From Molanna angustata (lineage: Eukaryota > Arthropoda > Insecta > Trichoptera > Molannidae), in contig OY754979.1 of assembly GCA_963576475.1 (NCBI GenBank), forward strand, positions 32,643,778-32,707,777: a stretch of DNA of 64,000 nt, read 5' to 3'. Numbering within the stretch: the first letter of the stretch is position 1; each line of letters opens with the position of its first letter. Of the stretch, positions 52,029 through 62,455 are shown in pieces. Below the pieces are notes generated by a model. The model was not told the origin of the DNA, did not search any database, and saw only the letters and a list, made by a program, of their open reading frames with translations. The position numbers and the translations under genes were made by a program.

Positions 52029-52236
52029 TCTGGTGGCAAGTTTGGTCAACCGGCGGAGTCAAAACCATCCATGTTTACCTATATCATGGATATAATTATC
52101 TTATGGAGTTCTATCTTAAGATAATTATAATTATCTTATTTTTTTTTATTTGAACTCCATAAGATAATTACATCCATGATGTGGGTAAAGATGGGGTGTT
52201 TTGTATTACCTGTTGACCAGACTTGCCCCCCCCTGG
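52029..52236. mobile_element. foldback MITE (GGGGGGCAAGTCTGGT family), diverged copy
   Basis: GGTGGCAAGTTTGGTCAACC on the left and GTTGACCAGACTTGCCCCCC on the right. TATATCATGGATATAATTAT is mirrored by ATAATTACATCCATGATGTG. Confidence 0.78.
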
Positions 52237-52380
52237 TGAATATGTATTGCACAAAATATTGCAATTCTCTTATCTTTATACAGTCAAGCATCTCAAGATC
52301 TTTTTTTTTTCATTCTATGAAAAACGTTCTCGTTGCGAACTCTGTCTCTCCAGTTCACAATTTTTTTCTGTACCTATATC

Positions 52381-52566
52381 CAGGGGGGCAAGTCTGGTCA
52401 AGCGGCGAAATCAAAACCCTCACGATTAGCCATATCATGGATATAATTATTACATGGAGCTCTATAATATCTTTAGATGTCATAGAGCTCCATATGATAG
52501 TTATATCCATGATATGGGTAATCACGAGGGTTTTGATTTCGTTGATTAACCAGACTTGCCCCCCAG
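52381..52566. mobile_element. foldback MITE (GGGGGGCAAGTCTGGT family), intact copy
   Basis: A near-perfect palindrome of about 186 bp: CAGGGGGGCAAGTCTGGT left, ACCAGACTTGCCCCCCAG right. Inner arms GAAATCAAAACCCTC / GAGGGTTTTGATTTC and CCATATCATGGATATAA / TTATATCCATGATATGG. No ORF. Confidence 0.88.
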
Positions 52567-52767
52567 AGTTCAAATGATTGTATTTTTTTTGACAATATTT
52601 TAACATCTCAATAGAGACGAAGTAGGAATATTATAGAAGAACAAAGAAATCAAGGCACCTACAGGACTTACGTCATCGCATGGTTTACGTGACAACTTTA
52701 TACGCTAGCGCAACGTTTACCAATTATGCCTTATTATTAAGTTCCCTTATCAATGTAATTTTGAAAG

Positions 52768-52936
52768 ATCTGTAATATATTTTAATATGAGATACAGATC
52801 GATACAAAGATCTGTAATATATTTTAATATGAGATACAGATCGATACAAAGATCTGTAATATATTTTAATATGAGATACAGATCGATACAAAGATCTGTA
52901 ATATATTTTAATATGAGATACAGATCGATACAAAAT
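52768..52936. repeat. 42-bp tandem repeat, four units, each able to form a hairpin
   Basis: Unit GATCTGTAATATATTTTAAT plus ATGAGATACAGATCGATACAAA. GATCTGTA and TACAGATC within each unit form an 8-bp stem. The four copies are identical. ORFs on both strands are repeat artefacts. Confidence 0.93.
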
Positions 52937-53089
52937 ATTTGCGTATATGCAACTTTTAATAATATGATTCTTTCTGTCGCATCATCCAGTGTCCAGGGTT
53001 TCATATTTAATTCCAGTTTTTAAGATATGACATTATGATCTTTACCAGGACGTCATCGTAGTCAAGCCACCAAAAATTCTGTTGTCTAA

Positions 53090-53275
53090 TGACCAACCGT
53101 TAAATAGGGAGACCTAAACTACAATGGTTGGACGGCGTTGTCGGGCTATAGGGCAACAGAACTGGAAGGTATGGCAGACAGCGATAGAACAGTATGGAGA
53201 AGATTCGTGGAGGTAGCTAGGACGCATCAAGACGCTGAGGATGATGAATACCAGTTTTCATTCAAGTCCAAATAG
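53090..53275 (+). pseudogene. LINE C-terminal relic
   Basis: RPKLQWLDGVVGL in one frame, then MADSDRTVWRRFVEVARTHQ and DAEDDEYQF to a stop in another. The pattern (RP.L.WLDGV...W...V..A..HQ) is an RTE-like RT C-terminus with a frameshift. Confidence 0.6.
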
Positions 53276-54460
53276 TCAATATTCATAATCAAAACATAAA
53301 CTTCTCCGTATCCTGTGCAAGTGGCGAATTAATCGTACTTTATTGTAAAAACAACCAGTGTATCCAGCCTAGAGAAGCGAGTATTGCGTGGGAAATAAAT
53401 AATATAAATTACTCCTCTCCCAGAAATTAAACATACGACGCATGCATATAAGTCAATCAAATGTGCATTTATATACCATGGCTGATTATATACAAAATAC
53501 TAAGTTAGTGTATTATCATTAATATTAGTATAATAAAACCAGCAGGGCTATTTATGACATAATATCATCTTGTCTTGATTAATTAATTTTTTATATAATA
53601 ATTTAATTTATTTGTTTATTTATATATTTAAATACAACTCAAATCTAACCGAGATATAATTTATAATTTCTTATTCATTCGACCCTTTGTATACGCAAAC
53701 TCAAGCCAAATATTTTACCCTTATTAAAACTAAAACTCACCCCATTATATATAATCTAGATTAGATATTCATAAAGTTATGTTCCTACCTAAATTAATCA
53801 ACTTTGATAGAAGCGGACTCAACCATTACATATCGATTTAATATACCTAATATGATACGGCTTCCGTGTTACTATTTTTACTTCAAACTATGTCTCATTC
53901 AGGTGTTAGCTGTATATGAGCAATTAATATTTATTTATTTATTTATTAATAAGAAAACCAACAGTTTTTTACAAAGCACCTATAAATATAAATGTACCAT
54001 GACAAGTAATATAATAAAGAAACTAATAATAAAACAATCAGGATACAGATTTCTTTTCGTATTGTAATTCTGATATATAATGTTTGTCCAGTCTTGTTTT
54101 GATCTGAGATTCGTGTGTAACTTCGCCGCTAAATCACCAAAAGAATATGCATTTGAAAAAAAAACACAGTAAATAAGTATTTTTTTTAGTTCAAATTTTC
54201 AGTTAGATTATTGAGTACCTGCCTATGCAAGATCAAGAACTGTTTCGACATTATTCTTGTCTCTCGCATATATTAAAAAATGCAAAAATGCATTGAGGTG
54301 CTAATAACATCATCTGAGACTTTCAAAACTGGTTCTATGTGTATGCAGATTTTGGAGTGATGGATGATGGAAGGCTTTACAGGATGCTAAAAAACCAAAT
54401 GTAGGTAACGAGCATATTATTTTTAGGTGTAGTAGTAAAATTTATTAAGGCCCTTGTATA
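53276..54460. other. unassigned AT-rich DNA
   Basis: No gene or named repeat recognised except a possible eroded SINE-B at 53390-53450. Confidence 0.35.
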
Positions 54461-54469
54461 TCGTGGGTA

Positions 54470-54612
54470 TACGGATGTACACAAAATGCACACTATGTAA
54501 ATTACCCTCTAATGTATGAAACACGAAAAAAATATTGTATATCACCTGATTTGTGATATACAACATTTTATCGTACAAAAATGGTAAAATTTAGAGGTTT
54601 TTAAAAAATATG
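54470..54612 (+). repeat. fragment of interspersed repeat X
   Basis: TGCACACTATGTAAATTACC, TATCACCTGATTTGTGATATACAAC, and AATGGTAAAATTTAGAGG. TATCACCTGATTTGTGATA is a short palindrome. Confidence 0.65.
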
Positions 54613-54644
54613 TCATATATTATCACCTAATATTATGTGAAAAA

Positions 54645-54942
54645 AATAAAATAAAATAAAATAAAATAAAATAAAATAAAATAAAATAAAATAAAATAAA
54701 ATAAAATAAAATAAAATAAAATAAAATAAAATAAAATAAAATAAAATAAAATAAAATAAAATAAAATAAAATAAAATAAAATAAAATAAAATAAAATAAA
54801 ATAAAATAAAATAAAATAAAATAAAATAAAATAAAATAAAATAAAATAAAATAAAATAAAATAAAATAAAATAAAATAAAATAAAATAAAATAAAATAAA
54901 ATAAAATAAAATAAAATAAAATAAAATAAAATAAAATAAAAT

Positions 54943-54974
<32 letters not shown>

Positions 54975-55158
54975 AAAAAAATAAAATAAAATAAAATAAA
55001 ATAAAATAAAATAAAATAAAATAAAATAAAATAAAATAAAATAAAATAAAATAAAATAAAATAAAATAAAATAAAATAAAATAAAATAAAATAAAATAAA
55101 ATAAAATAAAATAAAATAAAATAAAATAAAATAAAATAAAATAAAATAAAATAAAATT
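54645..55158. repeat. (ATAAA)n pentanucleotide tract
   Basis: About 100 units with one A-rich interruption at 54953-54980. The 183-codon FILFY-type ORF on the minus strand is an artefact. Confidence 0.97.
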
Positions 55159-55164
55159 TTCGCT

Positions 55165-55660
55165 AGTGAATTTTTGTCACACATTTTTAAAATTCAGCTT
55201 AAATTACCCTAAAAATATCGAAAATATCCCTTTATACACCATTTTTTATATTACTTAATAACTACGCATAGTAGAGAAATAAATCGAAGTGAATGTTTGC
55301 AATAGTTTTTTCGATTAAAGTCAGGTTTGTTCTAAAAATGCAAATAATTTTAAAAAATGGGTTTCAGATAATTTAAATCACGTCTAAACTCCTTTTAACG
55401 CGCGCGATAAGTACCCTTACAAACGCGGTACTTGTGAGTACCGGGTTCATCCAAAATATTCCAACAAAGTATCTATTGAGATGTTAAAAATTTGTCAAAA
55501 AATACCATTGACTCCCGACAGGAATATAAATGCAATGTTTGCGTATATGCAACCTATAAAATAATATTCGATTAAACACGTAACATAATGTGTATTAGGC
55601 GGTTTTAATATATCATGTTTTCACTCACTAGATCTCTCTTAAGTGCGTATCATTCGTTTA
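55165..55660. repeat. interspersed repeat X2 segment
   Basis: AATTCAGCTTAAATTACCCT, GTAGAGAAATAAAT, GTCAGGTTTGTTCTAAAAAT, TAAATCACGTCTAAACTCC and GCGCGATAAGTACCCTTAC recur at 58895-59640 (+) and, reversed, at 61360-61640. Confidence 0.65.
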
Positions 55661-55860
55661 AAAAAATCTGTCGCTATCATACCAAACAAAAAATGCATCA
55701 TGTATAAATTCTTTAGATGTATAATAAATAATAATAATTCACCTGCGTACTGACATGACGCATGTATAATATTATATAGGTACATAAACAAAATTACCTG
55801 TGTCTGGATAATATTGTGTAGTGTGTATTACAGGTAGGTGTACCTTGTAGACTTATAATA
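55661..55860. other. unassigned AT-rich DNA
   Basis: Nothing recognised. Confidence 0.3.
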
Positions 55861-55894
55861 TAGAGGGGGGTCTTTATCTCTCTCAGGTAAAAAC

Positions 55895-56236
55895 GTACTC
55901 CGTTACTATACGATTCAGTTGAAAACCATTCGTTGTCTGACTAACTTCACGTCGCCGTCGGTCGATTTTTTAAAACATTATAATGCACGATCTAACGCGA
56001 CATAATACATTTATATAAAAATAATTGACATCGCCTTAAAATCACGAGTGTTGTGTTTTAAAAATACAGTGTTATTCTATCTGTGTTAATTGTTTTATTT
56101 TCAAATTGTGTTATTTGTGCTGTTTTGTTTTCATTTTCATCTTGTTTAGAAGTGTTACGTTCGTGTTTTTTTTCGTGTGTGTGTCACATCAGCTGTTTAT
56201 AATTATTGTGGATGACAACGTATTGTTATAAAAAAG
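55895..56236 (+). promoter_or_regulatory. possible promoter and first exon of an unidentified gene
   Basis: An insect-type initiator (ATTCAGTT, A at 55917) is followed by about 290 bp of non-repetitive, T/G-rich sequence resembling an insect 5' UTR. An ATG at 56212 opens MTTYCYKK and reaches a fitting donor, AAAAAAG|GTTAGT, at 56236/56237. Unlike its surroundings it matches no repeat family I see here. There is no downstream exon in the window. Confidence 0.3.
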
Positions 56237-56477
56237 GTTAGTAACTACGTTCTGTATTATTAAAAATATAGCCTGTGTTTCATATAAATTTTTAATATGT
56301 TATATCGAATGTTTTTTTAATATTATTTACAACAACACGACGTATAATAAAATGAAATATACCTCGATGTGATGAGACGAACGAATGCCAATACATCTCA
56401 ACAGACACCAAGAATAGAGGTTATTTATGAAGCTAAATTAGAATCAGAATCATTCATATTTATTTAATCTTACTTAC

Positions 56478-56672
56478 TTGGGGTAGGAACTCATTTCTTG
56501 AAATACATTTCTCGCTTCAACCACGTTCATGCATCGTCTTATATTCTCTTCTGTTATTCTTACATTTCCATCATTCCAGATTTCATTTATGCGATCGTTC
56601 ATCTCCCAGCAGCCTTGTATATTTTTTTATCAGACTCACTTTTACTATGTGGCCAAACCATTATAGAGGATG
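56478..56672 (-). pseudogene. LINE (family A) C-terminal relic
   Basis: The plus-strand text GGGGTAGG...CTTGAAATACATTTCTCGCTTC, ACGTTCATGCATCGTCT parallels 1797-1870 of the LINE at 1754-2397. It retains TATGTGGCCAAACCAT, the WFGHI-like segment. Many indels. Confidence 0.65.
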
Positions 56673-56730
56673 AAACTTAGTATCGATATACATACACTCG
56701 TTGACGTCTATCTAAACAAGGACTCACTAA

Positions 56731-57095
56731 CCCCTATTCAGTAACTATTAAAACTAAAATAGGAACGTTCTAAAATTGCAGATTTTAGATTTACGGTCTT
56801 ATTTCAGCGTTATAAAATATCAACTTGGACTAAATGGAATAGGAACGTACCTAATATGGTCGGAACGTTCTTAAAAGTCAGACGCATCAGACGTATTATG
56901 AATAATTATGAAAATTATGAAATTTTCATCATTTTAATAATTATTAAAAATACGTCTAATTCAGTAACTTTTTAAGAACGTTCCGGCCAATATAGGTACG
57001 ATCCTATTCCATTTAGTCCAAATAAGACCGTAAATCTAAAATCTATAATATTAGAAGGTTCTTATTTTAGTTGCAATAGTTTCTTAATTAGGGGG
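56731..57095. mobile_element. palindromic MITE P1, copy 2
   Basis: CCCCTATTCAGTAACTATT at left and TTAGGGGG at right. The inner AGATTTTAGATTTACGGTC and AATAGGAACGTACC arms match 26804-27182. The right arm lacks about 20 bp (GTTGATATTTTATAACGCTG). Confidence 0.85.
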
Positions 57096-58239
57096 TACTG
57101 TAAAGGAGTCGTTTTAAGTAGGTACCTACCCGCAAGTTGAACGGGTGGTGGTGAAAAACAAATAAGAAATCAATTTATAAATATTGGATAAAACATTACA
57201 TTTATATCAAAATAATATTTTTATATAATATATAGATATAATTTTCGCTTTTCTAAAGATATCAATAATATCAAAATAATATGAAGAGTTGTAGAGATAA
57301 GATTGAAAAATGTCCGCCTTAATCCAGATAGTGTAATCCATTTTATTAAGGAAATTATTACTTACTAAATTAACTTTTAAGACTTTAAGACACTGCTCGG
57401 ATTGGCTGGAAGAGATTGCCTTATGGCGATAAACGCACCTTTGTGCACTTGCTGTACACAAATTATATAAGTAAATTAATTAAGACGATGAATTGAGTTG
57501 TTTTAGTAATGATATTATTTATTTATTTAAGAGACAAACACAGTCTTATAAAATATACATAAATACATCATAAATTATGGGAGGACAGAACTAACACAAA
57601 AACTTAGTATTCAACAATAACTACTTAAATAATTCAAAATTAAAAATATTAACAACATTTGTAACTATGCCGTATTGTGTTTGCGATGCTCTTTGAGTAA
57701 CACATAAAAATACCTATTTGATTTGATTTGGGAACCATGTGATTCATATTCATTACACCAACATGTCAGAGATTGGATTTATGACAGGTATTATGGCGGA
57801 CATTGGGACCTGGTTGTGTGAGTCCGTTTTGTGTGAGCCCATATGTTCGTTGAGGTAATGATTGTGATTGCAGAATGTTGAGATTGTGTACATATTTAGT
57901 GTGGAACAGGAACAATCACCTGATTCATAATTGCATATATGTAATTGTCAATAAAAATTGTAAACTGCTAGCCCTAGAACAGGATTTCCTAGTTGGGCAG
58001 CAGTAATCTACTTATGTATTGTTGTCATTACTTGTCCACAGATGGCAATCATAATAAACAAAATAAATAAAAACATTATAAGAACAAATTAAAATTTTAT
58101 AAAAAAAATATTGCATAAATAAATTATTATTATAAAAAGTTTTTTCCTCAATATCGTAGAGGAAGGCCTTTTCCTTAAAATTGTGATACAAAAACATGGA
58201 TCAATAATTGATAAAATAAAAACGAATGGGTTGTGGCCA
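57096..58239. other. unassigned AT-rich DNA with a retroelement tail
   Basis: 57388-57480 carries GGCTGGAAGAGATTGCC and TGGCGATAAACGCACC, related to the tail at 12312-12405. 57720-58010 is less AT-rich and may be an eroded LINE 3' UTR. No gene is visible. Confidence 0.35.
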
Positions 58240-58745
58240 ACGTTTTACTCCTCACTGCCAAGTCACTCCACAAATTATTCAAATTTTGTATAGATAATTT
58301 ACAGCATTTTCAAAAAATGAGTCTGTTAAATTATTTTTTATTTAAATATTTTATTACGAAAACTTGATAATTCTTCCATGACATCTTATGAAAGTGATGT
58401 GCCTTTTAAGCAATTTGAAAATAAGTATACCTATCAAATTTTAAGTTTCCCGAGCTTGGGGTCACTTTGTAATAATTGATAGTAAAAAAATTAAGACGCA
58501 CTGATCAGATATCCTTCAAAATCTAATGGGGTCAAGCGAGTATCAGGTAAGTATACAAATTTGCAAAATTTGAAAAGAATCGAATGAGTCTATAATCTAT
58601 TAAGTAGAATAATCACGCCGTTCATAGTACCTACACAGCACACACACAAATACATTGTGATGAAACTTTTGGAATATAATCTCAGCATGATACCTACCTA
58701 CTAGTTGATTTTTTTATTGCAGATTATAACAATAAAAAAATAACC
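58240..58745 (-). repeat. interspersed repeat Y, copy 3 (reverse)
   Basis: Reverse complement of copy 1: AGCTTGGGGTCACTTTG, GATATCCTTCAAAATCTAAT, AATCACGCCGTTCATAGTAC, a (CA)n core, CATTGTGATGAAACTTTTGG, CAGCATGATACC and CTAGTTGATT. Confidence 0.8.
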
Positions 58746-58764
58746 TTTAAAATTGCGAATTCGA

Positions 58765-58858
58765 AATAATAATAAACACTTTCTTGCACTCTGCTTAAGC
58801 GGCGAGTTTATTGCCATATGGCAATTTCTTCCAACTAACCAGTGTTTCCAACCAGTGT
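58765..58858 (-). mobile_element. retroelement 3' tail with (ATT)n end
   Basis: AATAATAATAAACACTTTCTTG, GAGTTTATTGCCATATGGCA, TAACCAGTGTTTCC: reverse complement of the family at 12312-12405. Confidence 0.55.
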
Positions 58859-58894
58859 AATTTAATAAAATTTCTCCTCTGCTGGGGAGCTTGT

Positions 58895-60295
58895 TACAAA
58901 ATTTAAAGATTCAGCATAAGTTCCCCTCAAAAATATATAAAAAATATCCATTTATTTACCTTTTTTAAATTACTCCATTACTATATGTCGTAGAGAAATA
59001 AATCTTTCATATGTTTAAAGAGTGCATAAAATTAAAATGAATGTTTGTGATAGTTTTTTCAATATAAGTCAGTTTTTTTTAAAGATGCATATACGCAAAC
59101 ATTGGACTGGATTGGATAAATGATATTGTCAATGTATAAGGACTGTTGCTTTCATTGTTTACAAAAAAACAATTTCTCAATAGATGGCGTTGCAAAAAGG
59201 TTTCTTCGTTACTTCATAGATGGCGATGGAATAAATATTATATTTTCAAAACAATCTGTTTCTCACTATTAAAATAATAGAACTTACAAATTTGCATTGT
59301 GATGAGGGAACTCAATAAGAAGGCATAATTGATGAACGTTGCGCAAGCGCATAAAGTTATGACTGGTTGTAAGCCCTATAGCTGCATTTAGTTCCTGGTT
59401 CTACTATAATATTCCAACTTCGTCTATTGAGATCTTCGTCTATATTTTTTCAAAAAAGTCAGTTTTGTTCTAAAAATGCAAATAATCAACAAATTTTGGA
59501 TTTACGATCATCTAAATCACGTATAAACCCTTGTTAACGCATGCGATAGTTACCCTTACTAACGCGTAACTCCATAATACATTAGGCGGTTTTAATATAT
59601 CTTGTTTTCAGTCACTAAATTTAGCGTTATATGCCCTCTTAAGAAGCTATAGTAGGCTATCTTCTTATATGTGATTTTGGAGATGTAAAACTACACGTTT
59701 CATTACTTGTATAACAAAGATTTATTCAGATTACAATCAATACATGTTCTCTTTCAATGACATATCTAACAGGAAGTATAAGCATTAGTATTGCCATCCT
59801 TCACAATCTACAGAGTTGCCAGCATAAATATTAACAGGCTATATAGTATACTTTGAAAATAATTTCATTAATAACCTTAAAATATACGTCTTTGAAATAA
59901 GGAACAGTTTGTATGTGCATCTTTATTCTATTGCATGAGTTTTTTGAATATTGAATTTGTTTAATAATTTTCTTGTAAGTTTTAGTAAAACCCTTTTTTA
60001 TTTTTTTAATTGTAAGTAACTAAAAAACTGCAACGCCTATTTTTACTTCAATCGATAGAGAATATGAAAATCTACCGCCTGAGTTTTTTATTATTATAAT
60101 ATTTTAATAACTATTCTTGCTATTTAAAAAAAAACCTCTACATTTTACCATTTTTGCACGATAAAATGTTGTATATCACATATCAGGTGATATACAATAT
60201 TTTTTCGTGTTTCATACATTAGAAGATAATTTAATGTGCATTTTTGCGTACATCCGTATACCCAGGGTATACAAGGGCCTTAAAACCACAATGCA
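58895..60295. repeat. interspersed repeat X2 plus X (reverse)
   Basis: 58895-59640 parallels 55165-55660. 59640-60290 is the reverse complement of 50848-51174 and includes an array-free version of the junction found at the end of the 70-bp satellite: GATATACAATATTTTTTCGTG at 60191-60211. Confidence 0.65.
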
Positions 60296-60620
60296 AATCA
60301 AATAAGTATCTACTTCCTTCGTGTGTTTACATCCGTAATATCCCATTTGCTTAGACAAGTGTCGGACGATCCTATATTTCTTTTTTTACAAAAAGATTTA
60401 TAAGAAATGTTAACATGGCAATGAATCTACAGAATGTTAATATACATTTTTCATCAACATATACAATAACTGGACATGATAATACACAAATTTTGACAGA
60501 GAAAAATAGACATCCATTGTATTATAATATGACAACCTTCATCCGCTCGAATAATAATTATATTTATGGATACTGATGAATAGATTGTAACTCTAGGATG
60601 AAACGTTCCGTAATTTTATC
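60296..60620. other. unassigned AT-rich DNA
   Basis: Nothing recognised. Confidence 0.35.
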
Positions 60621-60621
60621 A

Positions 60622-61016
60622 GTAAAATCACAAAAGTATACTTAGTACAAATTTACCAACTAAAAATCACAAAAGTATACTTAGTACAAATTTACCAACT
60701 AAAAATCACAAAAGTATACTTAGTACAAATTTACCAACTAAAAATCACAAAAGTATACTTAGTACAAATTTACCAACTAAAAATCACAAAAGTATACTTA
60801 GTACAAATTTACCAACTAAAAATCACAAAAGTATACTTAGTACAAATTTACCAACTAAAAATCACAAAAGTAAACTTAGTACAAATTTACCAACTAAAAA
60901 TCACAAAAGTATACTTAGTACAAATTTACCAACTAAAAATCACAAAAGTATACTTAGTACAAATTTACCAACTAAAAATCACAAAAGTATACTTAGTACA
61001 AATTTACCAACTAAAA
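60622..61016. repeat. 39-bp tandem repeat, about 10 units
   Basis: Unit AAAATCACAAAAGTATACTT plus AGTACAAATTTACCAACTA at exact 39-bp spacing (tcac at 60628, 60667, 60706 and on). One substitution (GTAAAC for GTATAC) near 60870. Confidence 0.95.
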
Positions 61017-61159
61017 ATAATAATAAAAAACAAGAGCCAAAATATTTTATTTACTTGGCACAATTCTCATTAAAATAATTAATTAAACTTTATTTATTTA
61101 TATAAACAAAATGATTAAAAATACAGTTAAATTTCATTAACGAGTATATGAAATCAAGG

Positions 61160-61290
61160 CCCCTTTAAAGTCTATGACTTTGAGCATCTTCTCTTCATAA
61201 TTCGTTTCGGCACCCGTGAGGTTGGCATTCGTTGTGCATGTCCAGCCCATCTCAACCTAAGTAATTTCATGTGCGATCTTGAGCATACGG
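61160..61290 (-). pseudogene. LINE C-terminal relic
   Basis: The minus strand reads LRWAGHAQRMPTSRVPKRIM, the LRWAGH..RM motif of RTE-like LINEs. Same type as the relic at 53090-53275. Confidence 0.6.
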
Positions 61291-61299
61291 GTTTCATAA

Positions 61300-61930
61300 T
61301 ACATTCTCTTTCGTTTAAGAGAGTTTACAACGCTAAATCTAGTGACTGAAAACTTGACATATTAAAGTCGCCTAATGCACTATGAAGTTATGGATTAGTA
61401 AGGGTAACTATCACGTGCGGTATAAAGGGTTCATACGTGATTTAGATTATCGCAAACCCAAAATTCGTTGACTTTTTGCATTTTTAGAACAACATTTATC
61501 GGTCGTTCTGTTTGGTATTATGCACTCTTAAAATATATAAAATATTCATTTCTCTACGACACGCGGTTATGGAGTAATTTTAAAAAGAGATTCAAAAAAG
61601 GTTATTTTTAATAATTATTTAACGGGAATTTATGCTGAATTTTAAAATTGTGTGACGAACATTCTCGAGAGAAATGGTGAAAATCCTTTTGGGAAAAATT
61701 TTCGAAAGACACTTAAATATATTTGAGAAATTTGATTTCAATTTGGGGTGTTTAGGTTTAAGTATAAGGCCCCTTTAAGTAAAAATCTACTTTGTAGACT
61801 TTAAAGTGTTTGAGTTATGTACAATAAACAATTACAAAAGGGTTTTATTAAAACTAATTTTCCAAAAAAAGTATTTAATAAATAGAATTTCAAAAAACTC
61901 ACGTAGCACCTTTATTTTCATAGTGACACT
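61300..61930. repeat. segments of interspersed repeats X2 (reverse) and X
   Basis: 61360-61640 is the reverse complement of 55200-55600 text (GTAAGGGTAACTATC, ACGTGATTTAGATTA, CTCTACGACA). 61835-61920 (GGGTTTTATTAAAACTAATTT) matches 51001-51060. Confidence 0.6.
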
Positions 61931-61956
61931 AAACAAAAAAAAATGTTTTTCACCAT

Positions 61957-62101
61957 CAGGGGGGCAAGTCTGGTTGACCGTCGAAATGAAAACTCTACAA
62001 TATCTTTAGATGTCCAAGAACTCCATACGATAATTATATCCATGATATGCGTAATCACTGGGGTTATGATTTCGCCGGTCGAACCAGACTTGCCCCCCAG
62101 G
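61957..62101. mobile_element. foldback MITE (GGGGGGCAAGTCTGGT family), internally deleted
   Basis: CAGGGGGGCAAGTCTGGT left and ACCAGACTTGCCCCCCAG right; GATAATTATATCCATGATATG is kept on the right arm only. 145 bp. Confidence 0.85.
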
Positions 62102-62239
62102 GATTAAAGTTTCGGATTTTTTTATTTAATTTGAAAAAATACAATTCGCAATAATGTCAGTTAGTGGTAAATATTTGAACTAGAGATGGTGTTTCTGTAT
62201 TTAATAGATAGCGTTCATCTAAAATACTTCTCATAGCTG

Positions 62240-62455
62240 GTACTTAATAGGGTGACTGCTGCCAACGTACCTATTTTACTCTCCACACTATGGAATAGGG
62301 GAGAGTCATGATTTCGCAAAATTTAAGCGTATTTTTTTTACATCAATTTCTCAATGGGTATCATGTAGAGAATGCACACTATGAGTTTCGTCGTGATGTG
62401 TTTGTGTGTATGGCGTATACGCTGTACGCCGTACGCCGTACGCCGTAGCATTTAT
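62240..62455 (+). repeat. interspersed repeat Y, partial copy with a TACGCCG core
   Basis: GAGTCATGATTTCGCAAAATTTAAG, TATCATGTAGAGAATGCACAC, GTTTCGTCGTGATGTGTTTG, then a GTACGCC microsatellite (62417-62446). Confidence 0.65.

Noticed and set aside
54633..55184. 183-aa Phe/Ile/Leu/Tyr ORF resembling a membrane protein
   Set aside because: It is the (ATAAA)n tract read on the minus strand.
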